64,000 nucleotides of DNA from Diploscapter coronatus (GCA_964036155.1 OZ038423.1:13531249-13595248), one strand, 5' to 3'. Shown: positions 47,544-60,715, counted from the stretch's first letter. The notes: a model not told the origin generated them from the sequence alone. Numbers and translations are program-made.

Positions 47544-49501
47544 TTAACGTTTCATAACGGAAGAAACAATAATTTTAGAACGTTCGTTTGCCTGTACATG
47601 AGAGACATTTACTTTGGCGCTCCATAATTGGATTATCGGAAGGCATTTTCGATGAAGGTATGTCCTGAAAATCATCTTTAAAAATTTAGATCATATTCAA
47701 CGTTCAACATTTAATTAAATTTTACCTATAAGGTTTGACGAAAGTGAACCCGAAAACTGTTGTGCAAACTGGATAGAACAACAGCAGGGAACATACGATA
47801 TAACGCAGAATTACGGATTCATAAATAAAAGGCATTGGGATGAAAATGTAAGATACCACGTAAAGAACGCATGGCGTAACGATTGAGATTAGGGGGTAGG
47901 CTATCTAAAAAATATTTGGTATACACCAGGAGAATTTTGGATTGATGTGTAATCGGAGTTTAATGTTCAAAAACGCAATATGGCATCTTAAATATAAAGT
48001 TAGTGATACTGGTAGATGGATGCTCGAAATGGAACAATAATTTTTTTAAATTTAGCTAACTAATTATTCCTAATCGATTACCTGACAATACAACATGATC
48101 GTAAATCCTCTTTGAGCTTTAAAAGTCGAAGCCGAAATGTGTGGTCTCAGGACGCGTAGATGTTTATTCACAGCTACGCAGGATAAAATATTGCCCGACA
48201 TGAATAGAACTGCTCCGGATAACATTTGGGCTCCTAAAATAATTTTGTTTATTTATGTTTTCTTGTGAATGAATCTCATGCAGTCCTACGGAGGACGATC
48301 GTCAGAAACCCTTTGCGATTCATGCGATTACAACAGACTTGTGTAAGATTGAAGAAAATTATAACTTTTTGCAATATAATGATCATAAAGCAGAGAAAAA
48401 TAGCAAATTTCAAAACCATCTGTCAAAGCTCTTGCAGCTATCTTGGTTTATTTCATTTGAGTGAACTCATTAATCTTTTATGCAAATTATAGAAAATCAT
48501 TCGTTTTTAAGATGTCTTATGGTATTGAAATTTTTTAGGTTTGACGATAAGAGTTAGTGATTTTCTTATTAACGGAATATCAATATTTTTCTGTGTAAAT
48601 CCTATATCCAACCTGCAACATATGTTATCCAATAATCTAGCTTTAACGACAAACAATACATATCTTCTTGTTCTGCGTAAACACCGAGATAGATTATCTT
48701 ATCATTGACTTTCAGATCCTCCAAGAATACCTAAATCTCAATTAAATTGCCGAAAACTCGATTAACTCCTGATTCTTACTTCTGTATCCTCGATTGCTAA
48801 ATAGACTAGCGGCAAGAATGTTGCAGCAAATGCCAGGTTTATCAAAACTACCACGATGAATCCTCTGAAATGCATTTTTAAAGAAAACTAAAAGACAGCT
48901 TACTTTAAGGAGAAGAAGAAGTCTATCCAATTCTGTTTCTCATAAATAAGCCACATTCTAGCATAGCAGCAATCGTTAATAGCTGTGAACACCGTTAGAC
49001 CCCAGAATAATGTCAATAACAGCTAAAGATCGATACTTTATTTTTTTAAATACGAGATTTTTCCAAATTACGGCTAAATCGCATCCAATTTGACCAAATA
49101 TTTTAGCGGGCCCCAAAACTGCCACAGCGGGAAGTGGAAATAAAGGATCAGGTCGTAAAATATAGGTTATGGTTGATGACAGTAATAGTTCACATATCTG
49201 AATTATTTTATCAGTCGAAGAAAATATAAACTCATGTTTTGTAAAATATGTATAAAAATAAAAAAGTAGAAAAACCTGATATAAAATTCTTAGTAACTTG
49301 TTTTCTGTAGTAATTTGTTAAGTAATATCAGTATGAAAAGATAAAGTTCAAAATTACCACTAATTTTAGCATGACTATTCGATAGATCCTCATTTCCTTG
49401 GTAGACTGGGTAAATACGACGTAAAGATAGAATAATGAAACACACTCACAAAGCAGCGAGAATATTATAGATCTATAACTTTGCACGAGATTTTCCAACA
49501 T
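47544..49501 (-). CDS. Srh/Sri-type 7TM chemoreceptor
   Basis: Eight exons (49358-49501, 49072-49197, 48904-49022, 48780-48864, 48613-48730, 48082-48233, 47726-47904, 47544-47664) give 347 residues, all phases consistent. TM1 is followed by TQSTKEMRIYRIVMLKLV, matching the TPKEM-Y block of the Srh/Sri group. PDPLFPLPAVAVLGPAKIFG matches their P-x-LFP..GxxxG segment after TM2. Later parts are FKAQRGFTIMLYCQIAYPLI (before TM6) and VKPYR after TM7. A charged tail follows. Assignment between Srh, Sri and related subfamilies is uncertain. The 3' half is duplicated at 50.5-51.7 kb. Confidence 0.83.
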
Positions 49502-50458
49502 TTTGGGTGTAAAATAATAGTAGTTTCAATTTTAATTTAACGAATATATGAAATTGAAACTCGAGCTAAATGAAAGCCACTTTAATAAGCTTTGACTTGA
49601 AGCAGATGTAATTCCTGTGAAATTTTACACATCAATAACCATTTTCATAAATTATTCAAAAGAGAATAAGTAGAGAGACCAAGTGGTTTTTCAAAATAGG
49701 CTGAATTGGATAAATTTGCTACTAGTGTAGTGGACGAGATCGTAAATAACTAAAAATTTTTTGATTTTCAAAAACGGTCCATCCTATCAAAAGCTATGTT
49801 ACTAGAGTTTCGATGTCGTTCATGTCTTCAGAAAGCCTTTTTCGAAAAACCAACGACACCATCATTTCGGGCGTATTTTATTGCCCTAATTGGTGTCCTG
49901 ATTTCATTAAACTACCAACTAATTAACACAATAGTTAACGATAATTGAAGTGTCGAAAAGTTTCATGCGTTCTTTCTCTCCCTCAAAAAGAGGAGACTTG
50001 GCCTCCCTATATATGATCAATAACATTACGGAAAACTTTTACTCATTCATTTTTTCACTCTACCTGCCAAAAATAGAGTCAAACTTGTCATTTTACAACC
50101 ATGGTACATTCTCTGATTTACTTGACGTGCTAGTTCGTGGTTAAAATAGTTTTCTTGTTAGAGCTTGATAGAAATGTTTTTAACTAATGGTAAAATTATT
50201 CTGAAACTAATTTAGTATATCACAAATGGGAATTCACCCCTTTTAGTATCACTTTAATTCCATTACAATCATTTCCTAGTAAGCAAAGTTTGCAGCCTTT
50301 ATTCAAACATGGCAATGTCATAGTTGTAAAAAAAATCTTGCAATTAAATTAAAAATATCTAAATAATACAAATATATAATTTTTCCAAAGCAAAAAACAA
50401 GTTAGAAAGCGAAAATCGCCATTTTGCAAACACTTCCAAGACTTTTGAACGACACTGT
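49502..50458. other. intergenic between tandem copies
   Basis: Promoter side of the intact receptor. AT-rich, no gene seen. Only its first 130 bp or so are shared with the flank of the second copy. Confidence 0.5.
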
Positions 50459-51790
50459 AGCATTACAATTTTTAATTTAAAATTTACTTAGACAGCGAGA
50501 GACTTAAAGTTTCATAACGGAAGAAACAATAGTTTTAGAACGTTCGTTTGCCTGTACATGAGAAACGTTCGCTTTGGGATTCAATAATTGGATTATCGGA
50601 AGGCATTTTCGATGAAGGTATACTCTGAAAATAATTTTTGAGAATTTAGATCATATTCAACGTTCAACATTTAATTAAATTTTACCTATAAGGTTTGACG
50701 AAAGTGAACCCGAAAACTGTTGTGCAAACTGGATAGAACAACAGCAGGGAACATACGATATAACGCAGAATTACGGATTCATAAATAAAAGGCATTGGGA
50801 TGAAAATGTAAGATATAATGTAGATAACGCATGGCGCAACGATTGAGATTAGGGGGTAGACTATCTAAAATATTTTATATGTACAAGGAGAGTTTTGGAT
50901 TGATATGTGTAATCGGAGTTTAATGTTCAAAAACGCAATATGGAATCTTAAATATAAATTGAATGATACTGGTAGATGGATGCTCGAAATGAAACAATAA
51001 TCTTTAAAATTTTAGCCAACTAATTATTCCTAATCAATTACCTGACAATACAACATGATCGTAAATCTTCTTTGAGCTTTAAAAGTCGAAGCCGAAATGT
51101 GTGGTCTCAGGACGCGTAGATGTTTATTCACAGCTACGCAGGATAAAATATTGCCCGACATGAATAGAACTGCTCCGGATAACATTTGGGCTCCTAAAAT
51201 AATTTTGTTTATTTATGTTTTCTTGTGAATGAATCTCATGCAGTCCTACGGAGGACGATCGTCAGAAACCCTTTGCGATTCATGCGATTACAACAGACTT
51301 GTGTAGGATTGAAGAAAACTATAACTTTTTGCAATATAATGATCATAAAGCATAGAAAAATAGAAAGTTTCAAAACCATCTGTCAAAGATCTTGCAGCTA
51401 TCTTGGTTTATTTCATTTGAGTGAACTCATTAATCTTTTATGCAAGTTATAAAATCATTCGTTTTTAAGATGTCTTATGGTATTGAATTTTTTTTGGGTT
51501 TGACGATAAGGGTTAGTCATTTTATTATTGACGGAATAGCAATCTTTTTTCTTTGTAAATCCTACATCTAACCTGCAAAATACGTTATCCAATAATCTAG
51601 CTTTAACGACAAACAATACATATCTTCTTGTTCTGCGTAAACACCGAGATAGATTATCTTATCATTGACTTTCAGATCCTCCAAGAATACCTAAATCTCA
51701 ATTAAATTACCGGAAACTCGAGTTAAATGAAAGCCACTGTAATAAGCTGTGATTCGAAGCAGATGTCATTCGTGCGAAATTTTACATTTT
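50459..51790. repeat. partial tandem duplicate of 47057-49630
   Basis: About 90% or more identical by eye to the upstream receptor locus, with two deletions relative to it: one after AGAGAC (equal to 47.1-47.54 kb) and one joining CGGAAACTCG to AGTTAAATGAAAGCCAC (equal to 48.76-49.56 kb). Confidence 0.85.
50504..51690 (-). pseudogene. 5'-truncated Srh/Sri receptor copy
   Basis: It keeps exons 5-8 of the receptor at 47.5-49.5 kb with their splice sites and an open frame ending at a TAA at 50504. It lacks exons 1-4, including TM1-TM3 and any start. The break falls inside the intron before exon 5. Despite point changes in introns, the remaining frame has no stop that I can see, so the event is young or the fragment is still constrained. 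Confidence 0.8.
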
Positions 51791-52257
51791 ACGAATCATT
51801 CTTATGTTCTTCTAAGAAGAATAAAGCCAGAAAAACAACGAAATTGAATTGAAAATTAGGAGTTTTGACTAAAGCTAGAGTGATGACGTAAAATATCGAT
51901 AACTTTGAGGTAAATGCTCAATTTACAGATGAGTGATTTTAAATTGTTTCGAAAGGTAATCCAATTTATGGAGCGATAAAGCTTCATTAACCTCAAATTA
52001 CATTTATAAACTCTGATATTTTATACAAATATCATGATCGTTCTTTTTCAACTTTAAACAGCGATCCAATGATGATCTACAAGTTATAATACTCTACGTT
52101 ACATTTCAGGATTTTTGTTCATTAAAAATTTAATTGCACATCAAAAATTGAGTTGCTTCACGCTAATACAATTGTAAAAGCAACGCTATTAACTGAAATT
52201 ACGATTATGAATCATAATGGTAATATTTATTCATCGTTACGTGTGGATGATACTCAC

Positions 52258-52367
52258 GCAAATAGAGATTGCCCCTGGGCAAGTTTCCCTCGGCGCGCGT
52301 GTTCTATTTGTGTACCGAAGGGTAGCTCGACGGCAAACTTGGTCTCGACACGATCTTCGCTAAGCAT
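52258..52367 (-). CDS. orphan first exon candidate
   Basis: ATG at 52367 opens a GC-rich 36-codon frame (MLSEDRVETKFAVELPFGTQ...) that ends at an excellent donor (GC|GTGAGT). Codon composition differs sharply from the AT-rich flanks and resembles true exons here. The next exons would lie leftwards, where only the truncated receptor copy is seen. It may have been cut off from its gene by the duplication, or be a fragment. Not recognised. Confidence 0.38.
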
Positions 52368-53009
52368 GAATTCAGTAGCTATTATTAAGCACTGCTAATC
52401 CAGTAATTGGCCTAAGGTTGATCTTCGTTTGTAGATATGCGATGACTGTGAAAATATGCTTTCTGATATATTTTCTTTGAATACCAAGCGAATCCACCCA
52501 ACGATCTACAATACTATAGAAAAGCGACTATAATTCCATCATTAATTATCTTGAAATATAACTTGAAATTTATCTATTTAAATATAGATTTTCGAGTAAA
52601 TTATTTATACCTAGTCTAAAGCACTGAATAGCATTTTTAATAATTTTTGGATATCAAAAATTCTAAAACCTATCTAAAAATAAAATGATGTAAAGTTTTC
52701 CACATATTTTCTAAAAAAAATCCATGAAATCATCCGCCGTTCTCGTGCTGTACTTGGCTGGAGAACTCGCATGGAGAAATAGTGAACGAGCTTGAAGAAA
52801 GGGAAGAGAAAGAAGCAGACAGGAAAAAAGATAGAGACTGGTCTTTTCATATTTCTCTTTCTCTAGAGCCTCTCATTCTCTCTTCCTGTATGATCCTAGA
52901 ATATAAGAGGCGCATGCTTATGGAGCTTTTCCATAATTTTCAATAATTACTCTAAATTTTATTTTACGGTATCATTTTGAATTAATTAAAAATATTTTAG
53001 ATCCTCTAA

Positions 53010-56000
53010 ATGAAGGATTTATTGCAATGGCTCATTTTTGTTTCCGTTACTTCGTTTCAAGGTAATCGTTTTTTTAACGCTCGGATATTTTTTCTGAAAG
53101 TTTTATTTCTCTTACTCGAATAATAGAATTTTACTTAAAAATCAAAATTTGTGATATTTTGTCAACGTCTAAAATACCTCCAAAATTTTGATCATTTTCA
53201 AAACACCATCACATGGCACTGTTTGCTTTGCTAAATTCGATGAAGTGTCTGACCTGCCTGGCTTCTTATCTTCTCTCATCTTTTCCTCATTCCCCCCTTT
53301 TATCACTAATGTCTGAAGCTCAAGTGCTGATATCCTATCAGCGAACACTCTCTTTGGCGAGATTATTTTGGGTTGGAAGTCCGAAAATCAATATTTCGAA
53401 GAGTCATAATATTTTGTAAAATAAAAAAAAAAACTAAAGAAAAAAGTAATATGAAGATCTTATTATATAATGACATGACATTCTCTTTTAGATTATCTTT
53501 ATATGAAATTGAAAAAATAGAATATCAAAAAATAATCTCCTAAAATTTCAGTATATTCATCTTCAATAGTTCCCGGTCGAGTTTGCATGACTGTGGAGCA
53601 CCTTAAAACCGCTTCAAACTCCACGCAATATTTCGAATGTGCCCCTTTAGCTGATGAAGAGGTATCTTGACAATTATTGTTCCTTTTTATTTCAGTTTCA
53701 GATAAAAGGCTACTCCCTAGACGAAAAGTATCTGGGAATTTGGCAACTGAGGGATTGCCCGAAAGAGCACGAATTCGATGAGACAAAACAGAAGTGTAAC
53801 GATAAGAAGATTTTCAGGAGGTTTGGGGATTTTCTTGGAAAAATTTCTGGCAACAATTTGGGAGTTTTGAAATTTAGGCAGCAAGCAACCTGTTCTCAAA
53901 ATCCTCAAGCAGCCGATTGCAGTCAGCCTTGTAGTGGTGAGTTTTTCCTCGCCTATAAAAATATATATATATAAACAGCCTAACCTTCAAGTCTATTCCA
54001 ATTTAAAATTTTATTTCATTCACCAATTTCTTTTAAACATATTATTTGTTTAAAAAATATTATTCAACTGATTGATTTCCGTTATTAAAATTTGAACCTA
54101 CAAAAATTTGATGTCTTATCATTTACAACACACTATAAAATCTCTGTTGATCAATTTCAGTCATCGATTTTTTTCCATTTTCTCTGCCACAACCTTTTTC
54201 TCATCCCCAATCGGCTCTTGACGCAATGCTTCTCGCAGCATCGGCACTCGAGTCAACTTCCAAAACAAAGCATAGAACGCGGCTCCGACCAGACTGGACA
54301 TGACCACCTCTAATTTCTCCTAGATTTTCACGCTATTTCTTCATTCCCCCCTAGACTATGATCCATTTTCGTGTTCCACGTCTATTTTCTATGTCATCTC
54401 TTGATTCTCTTTAGAAATCACGCTATTTCTTCAAGTTTCATGTTCTACTTCTTCTACGAGATTCACAAATCATTTTTTGTTCTGATTGTTCGCTTGCGTG
54501 CCGGCTTCGACGGTCAATAGAATAGAAAGATAGGCTCTGGGAGAACACGAATCAAATGATCGTCAATTCTTTGGTTTCAAGATGAAAATGATTAAAGAAC
54601 ATGTCCCATCAAAATCAGACACAATTTTGCTCATTTCCATTTTGACATAGCAGCATTTGTTCCAAGAGTTAAAAATAAATTCCGAAATTCAGCTCCATCA
54701 GTCGCTCCTGTCGTCGGTGCTGCCTGCAACTGGTTGTCAGCTTCCCTTCAAGCCGACGTCGAAAACTCGAACTACTTCTTACAATGCGCGCCGCAAACTG
54801 CAGGGTACGTTTTCAACTTGCGACTATTCTTGAAGTAACGAATTCAGAGCTTCCTGTGGAGAGTGGACGAGAATCAAATGTGCAGACTCAGCGAGGTATT
54901 CGGAAGCCACGAGCACCTGCGTACCAACGACGATATCGGGATCGTGTCAGAATAATCAGGTAGCAGAACAATATCATACATAATATTCTACGCAGAAAAT
55001 CTCGATTATTGACAGTGGATACTAACGGATTAGTGGTAAAAAATTGAAACTTATCACTTTCATTTACAATTACTTTATTCAAAGCGCTACTGACTGGTAA
55101 TTAGTGAGCAAATATGAGATATTCTGAAGCAACTTCTAAAACTATAGGTGCCCATATGCAACTGCGCTACAGTCGCTTCAAACAGCTGTCCTGGCACTTC
55201 GGAATGTCAAAGTGTAAGTGGTTGCCATGAAGAAAAATTGATTGACAGAAAGTTTTAGTCAGTCTGCTGCCAGCCTGTGCTCGAATCCACAGACGCTAAT
55301 ATGATTCAGCATCAGGCGCCGTGTAAGTTACAAGTCTCTGGAGCTGTTATTGAAATTACTCGTTAGCGATATTCGTGTCCATTTTTTTTCGAAACTCAAA
55401 AATCGTGTTTCATTACATCTATAGTCACGACTGATGAAAGTTCATATTCAATATTCCATTTGTATCAGGGCCGGGTGGAAGTTGCAATTAATTTGAAAAA
55501 TTAGAAACCAGAAATGATGGCTGATTCTTGGAAAAATTTTTCGGAATCGAAACCAGAACTACCGCCCATCCCTGATTTGTATTGGCGAACCAAACAAATT
55601 GACCAATTTTTCAGTAGTGTGCCCGGGCTCATACGTACCTCCTCTAGCATCATGCTCTCAGCCATGTCCGGAGTGTAATCATAATTTTTTTTATCTATTA
55701 GAAAGAAAATTGATCCTTCAGATTCGACCTGCATTCCTGAACTCGGGTGCTGTCCTGTGCCGGTGACCAATAATCAGAATAAGATGATCAAGATAGGTAT
55801 CAGAAAATTCCTTATCATTTTTAAAAATAAGTTTACTTATTCGTCGGCTTCGATTGACTGTCATAAAATGGCCTTTTAGTACTCTGCCCCGGCACCTATA
55901 CGCCTCCAGTCATGGATAACTGTGACCTCTGCCCTTCTGGAACGACTTGCAACTCCCACATCAACCAGTGCTGTCCCATTCAAGAGCCTGCAAGCGACGT

Positions 56001-58642
56001 CGTGTACAATGTTCTTCTACTTTGCCCAAGTACGAATCTTCTTGTTTTCGACGTTCTCAAGAATCCCTTTAGATGGGTCTCCCTCAACTGGTTCTTGCTC
56101 AGCTGGATGTGCTCCAAACCAAGGATGCTACCAAGGAGGATGTTGCACTTTGAATTGTCCTGTCGGGCAGGTATTGAAAGCAGAAATTCTCAATGTAGAA
56201 CATGTTTCTTCAGCAACCCACTGGTTTCTGCAACTCTGGGTCATCCTGTCAGGGACAATGCTACCAAGGAAACACTTGCTGTCAGGAGGCGATACGACTT
56301 CCAACATGCGCCAATGGACAACCGGCTCTGTCGAGGTGTTCCGTTCAGATGGTAAGTGAAGGTTGGCATCGGCAAAACATATGTTTTCAATTTGCACTAA
56401 CGTTTAAGGTGTGTTTTGAAACATATCAATTTGCATAATTAAAGGAATGTGGCACGAACATGGTCTGCTCAAACGGAGGATGCTGCCCGGCACCTTACTG
56501 TCCCACGGGAGTTCAAGCCATATCCAAATGCATCCAGGGATCAAACACTTGTGGACCAGGACAAGTACTTTGAAGCAAATTTGAATGAAACTGAAGCTCC
56601 GTTTTTAGTCCTGCATGGATGGTCTCTGTTGTCCTCTGCCGGCTTGCCCTTCTGGAATGCTATCAATTGGTAACTGAAGACTATTTACATAGAATTCAAA
56701 AAGTATCCTATGAAAAACACTTTAACTATCGACATTGTGTCGGCCATTTTCTTTTCATTTATACAAAAATATACTCAACCTTAGGGGTCTGCACGCGCAC
56801 AATCGACTGCGGTCGTATGGGCTTCGAGTGCTCGAATGGTGCTTGCTGTCCCTTGCCGATGTGCCCCAACAACATCGTCGCATCTCAAAGATGCAGTAAT
56901 GGATGTAACAATTGTTGTCCAATCGGTCAGGGATGCGTTAATGGAGCTTGCTGTCAGCTTCCGAGCTGTCCAAGCGGTTCGTAATGAATTCTGTTCTTCA
57001 TTTTGAAGAATTTTATTCAGGCAACCTTGCTATATCTACCTGCTCCAGTAGCTCCTGCAGCAACGGCAACGAATGCGTTAATGGAGGTCGATTTTGACGT
57101 TGAACGGTGTTTATCAAGTCACTTCAGGCTGCTGTCCTCTGCCCACTTGCCCCGGGGGTCAGTTGGCGACTCAACGATGCAGAATTGGCATGGGATGCAG
57201 TCCAGGAAATGTAAGAACTCTTCAGCAGCTCCGTCTCTTCAACCGTTCTTTTCAGATCTGCGAGAACGGTGTGTGCTGTCCGATCCCAATGTGTTCCTCG
57301 GGCTCCATCGCTATTTCCATCTGCGGTCTTGGCAATGCCTGTCCCATCGGGTACATCTGCGAAAGACGAGGATGCTGTCAGGAGCCCCTTCCTCTGTGTC
57401 CCAATGGAGGACGAGCATCTCAGCGATGCAATCGAGGCGCGGAATGTCCTCCTGGCTATGGATGCACACCGCTGGGTATGACCGAATAAAGGCATTTGAA
57501 GCGCAAGATCATTTCAGGAGGATGCTGCCTTCTGTCGATGGAGCCCGTCTGTCCAGCCAGCACGAACGCAGTCTGCCAATGCTCGCCAAACAGCATCTGT
57601 CCTCAAGGAGCCACTTGCACGATGGGAACGTGTTGTGCCAGCACGAGTAAGCCAACTTTTAGAGCCACGAATCCGATCATCTCTTCAGCGTCCATCTCCG
57701 TATTCAACCAAGTGCCAGGGACATCTTGTCAAGCGCCTTCTCAATGCAATGGATATACAAACCAATGCTCACAGTGCATGCAGAACGTGTGCACATGTGT
57801 GAATGGAGCGGCTTCGAATGGTACGAGGGAAACTAAAAAGCGAAAACTTAAAATAAGACGACTTCCTTTCAGGAGCTTCCTGCATCCAGATGCAGGCTAA
57901 CCTTTTGACCCTTGCAAGAAACGGCTGCGACCAGTACGGCTCCCCTTGCAAGTACCTCTTGTCGTCAGCGAGAAGAAAGCCCATCTTCGCACCGGTTACC
58001 AATATCACTGATGATCCTTGTAATTTTCAAGTCTATTTTTAATGAGTAACCGTTGAAATCAGAGATGTGCGAAACTTCGATTCCAAATCGTAGAAAAAAT
58101 CAATTTCAATTTCGATTCCGAATTTCTCAAAATCCAAATTCCACACAGTCCTGGCTAAAATTCAGTGTTCTTCAACGTCGCAACTGTACGTCACTGCGTC
58201 ACGAAGACTAACGAAGCGAACTTCGATCCTGATAGCACTTGTCTGCCGAACGAGAAGTGCATCAATGGAGAGTGTAAAATGTATGCATTCCAAGGAATGT
58301 TCCCCGAAGCGGAGTCTTATTTCAGGAAACTCTGGCCAGGAGAATACGGCTGCACAACAGATGAGGAGTGCACAGCCCGTTGTCCGAATACATACTGTGA
58401 GAAGAAGAAGTCCGACAAGAGTGTCGCTCAATGCCAATGCGCAGATGGGTTCCTGCTGTATGGACGATGCCGTAAGATTTACTCCTTGAATCTAAAAACA
58501 AAGTCAGATTTGAGTGTCCCAATGCCCGAAAGGCTTCCACGAATCTGGTGCCTTCTGCGCTCACGACGACGAAGACTTCTTCTGGTCCGACGGAGAGTCC
58601 CAGGACAGTCTGAAAGCGCTATTGAATGCCGGACAATGTTAA
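53010..58642 (+). CDS. large secreted Cys-rich protein with lustrin/WR1-type repeats
   Basis: Twenty-five exons join in frame to 918 residues; exon starts are 53010, 53552, 53696, 53878, 54693, 54848, 55148, 55259, 55618, 55722, 55880, 56073, 56214, 56445, 56609, 56785, 57021, 57128, 57256, 57518, 57689, 57873, 58166, 58326, 58515. Residues 1-17 are a signal peptide (MKDLLQWLIFVSVTSFQ). The N-terminal part has chitin-binding-like spacing (YFECAPL...DCPKEHEFDETKQKC, and NYFLQCAPQ). The middle has about ten Cys-rich repeats of the form NG.CCPLP.CP.G..A...C, as in lustrin/WR1 domains. EB/EGF-like segments (CADGFLLYGRC) end it. No TM segment. Likely an extracellular matrix, cuticle or eggshell protein. 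Most introns interrupt codons in phase 1, fitting repeat expansion by exon duplication. Confidence 0.88.
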
Positions 58643-58863
58643 TCAGTTATTTTCCCTTCTCCTTCATTCTCGATGACTAGAGCATCTTCATGTGATATTT
58701 ATCCTAACTTATTCTGAATCGTATTTCAAGGTGAAAATCTGAAACCTCTACCCTAGCTTCTGACAGTATTACAGAAACTATTCAGTTGGTTATCCAAATG
58801 TACTAAAATTATTTATGATATCATTTGATCATTAGAAACTGTAGTCTTGCAGCATTTTATTGA

Positions 58864-59187
58864 CTAGGCTGACTTGATCTTTCCAGTTGTACCAATGAGT
58901 CTTTCTTTCTTCAGTCTTTCAGTTAACCGAACTCTCCGAATTTCATGCAACTCACTTATTGTCTTCCCAACAATTGCCGGTGATATTGTATTTATTTCTA
59001 CGCATTTTAATAAAACTTTATTTTCGAGATTCGAAAAGTCGATATTTATATAGTGCCGAATGAAACTCAATGAATTCAAGCAGTCAAGACAATGTATGCA
59101 TACCCTGGATACACTGATGATGCAAATGACTGCCTGACGTGCACCTTCGGAACCGTGACGATCGATTAGCCTTAAAATATACACCAT
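58864..59187 (-). CDS. small uncharacterised protein or C-terminal exon
   Basis: An open frame of 107 codons from ATG 59187 to TAG 58864 on the minus strand is followed within a few bases by AATAAA, so this is likely a real 3' end. Sequence parts are LIDRHGSEGARQAVICII and the basic, helical end HEIRRVRLTERLKKERL. A possible acceptor (TTTTAAG before CTAATCGATC) suggests an upstream exon may exist. It converges with the Cys-rich gene. I do not recognise the family. Confidence 0.4.
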   Translation of the reverse strand: MVYILRLIDRHGSEGARQAVICIISVSRVCIHCLDCLNSLSFIRHYINIDFSNLENKVLLKCVEINTISPAIVGKTISELHEIRRVRLTERLKKERLIGTTGKIKSA

Positions 59188-59729
59188 GAAAATATCGTGA
59201 ATAAAAGTGGTTCCGATCGTCAATAATCCTCAAAGCCGAACTCAAATTTGATCTCATTCTTTTATTTTTCCTGCTGAATAAACTTTTTTCCGACTAATAT
59301 TTTTGAGTATCCATTTTTTTTGCTTGGTGAACATGATTTGCAATTTGCCGCTCTGACTTTTGATCATGTTAGCGGTTAATGATATTTTTCTGTTTTTCGT
59401 CCGATTTCTCGTGCTGCCAAATTTTTTCATCATCGATTCTCCTTGCGATTGGAAAAAGGCGCAAGTCTTGTAACTCTCGCTCCTTTCCTCCCACCTACCT
59501 GCCAAAATGTCACATTTATGTTTCGCGGGTAATCGACAAACCTCTCGCGAATTCGAACAAGTTACTTATCGTCTTTACGCCGAAAAAATCGCCGCCAGTG
59601 ATAATATTTGCGCTTATTTTTTACACAAATTCTCGAAAGTCAATTTTTGCTGTAAAATTTCCACTGATACCCCACCGATTGTTCAGAAATGACAATGTTT
59701 CATTGTTTTAGAAAGGAAACCTTTGAGTC
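59188..59729. other. no clear gene; small open frame
   Basis: A 61-codon plus-strand frame at 59507-59692 (MSHLCFAGNRQ...) has plausible helical content (EQVTYRLYAEKIAA) but lacks other support. An overlapping minus-strand frame of 83 codons competes with it. Confidence 0.3.
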
Positions 59730-60715
59730 ATGACCTTTCTGGAGGTCATCAAACTCGATCCGGATGAATCTTGTTGCTCCAAAGTGGTATGGTTTATTTT
59801 CATCGATTTTTTCCTTTTAATTTTGACTTCAGATGAGATTTTTCAATGTTCTATTAGGTGTTTCTTCGTTGATAGCTCCTATCATTGTGGTTTGCAATTT
59901 GTGTTTCCACCAAGTGCCTACATCCCTGAAAATTAGGTATCATAGTTTTATATTTGCAAAAAGTTCCAATTTTAGTGATGAGGGTCTCTACTCCGCTCTA
60001 GGTTTATTGGCCATTCTAGCTATCCATTGCTTTTGCGTGGTAATGATTACGTTTTCCTCTCGAGAAAAAAATCGAAAGTAACCTTGATTTTCGGTTATGA
60101 TCGTTTTCATCATACAATTCACGCCGGTTGGAAACAATATCAAGCTGCTTGAATTGATATTGCATATCAATGTGAGGCATTTAACTTTTAAAAATGATTC
60201 TCAGGAAAAGTTTCAGACAATTTTCATATGGACAGTCGGGTTTATGGAGCACTACTTCTTCATCGCATTCTTTATTTGCTCTTCAAATTACAATAACAAT
60301 GGTCGAGATTCATACCAGGAGCTGATGATCGTTTCTGCCATGGCTACAATATTTAGTGGGGCTATGTTCGCTTGTAGGTCATTTTATGCTAAATCAAAAT
60401 TCAACCTTTCGATATGCAGAATAACCAAACTGCTTAAATTAATCAGAGGTCGCACTTTCTCTCAGAAGCATGCTAGACATATGAAATCAGATCATAAAGA
60501 GTTTCTCTTACTTTAAAAATCAAAATCAACTGCTTATGAGTTTTCAGATGACCTTCTCCTATACTTGAATTGCTTATTTCTTGATTTCAGGTTGCCTGAC
60601 GTTCGACTTCTTGGTCCACTCTCAACACTGTGAGGCTGTTCGAGCTTTGCGGCTAAAAGTTTACGCTGCTCAGACGGCAGTTCTGGACTTGGGTCAAATT
60701 GAAGAATCGAAATGA
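59730..60715 (+). CDS. four-TM membrane protein (LAPTM-like class)
   Basis: Exons 59730-59786, 59833-59936, 59976-60039, 60205-60373 and 60591-60715 give 172 residues. The N-terminus is cysteine-bearing and cytosolic (DPDESCCSKV). TM1 is FNVLLGVSSLIAPIIVV, TM2 LGLLAILAIHCFCV, TM3 IFIWTVGFMEHYFFIAFFIC, TM4 VSAMATIFSGAMFACCLTF, with a basic then polar tail ending QIEESK. This layout is like nematode LAPTM-type four-TM proteins. Exon 3 may instead run on to 60077, and an in-frame segment 60096-60170 would then be coding, but stops (TAA, TGA) and no AG separate them. I prefer the shorter exon. Confidence 0.55.
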
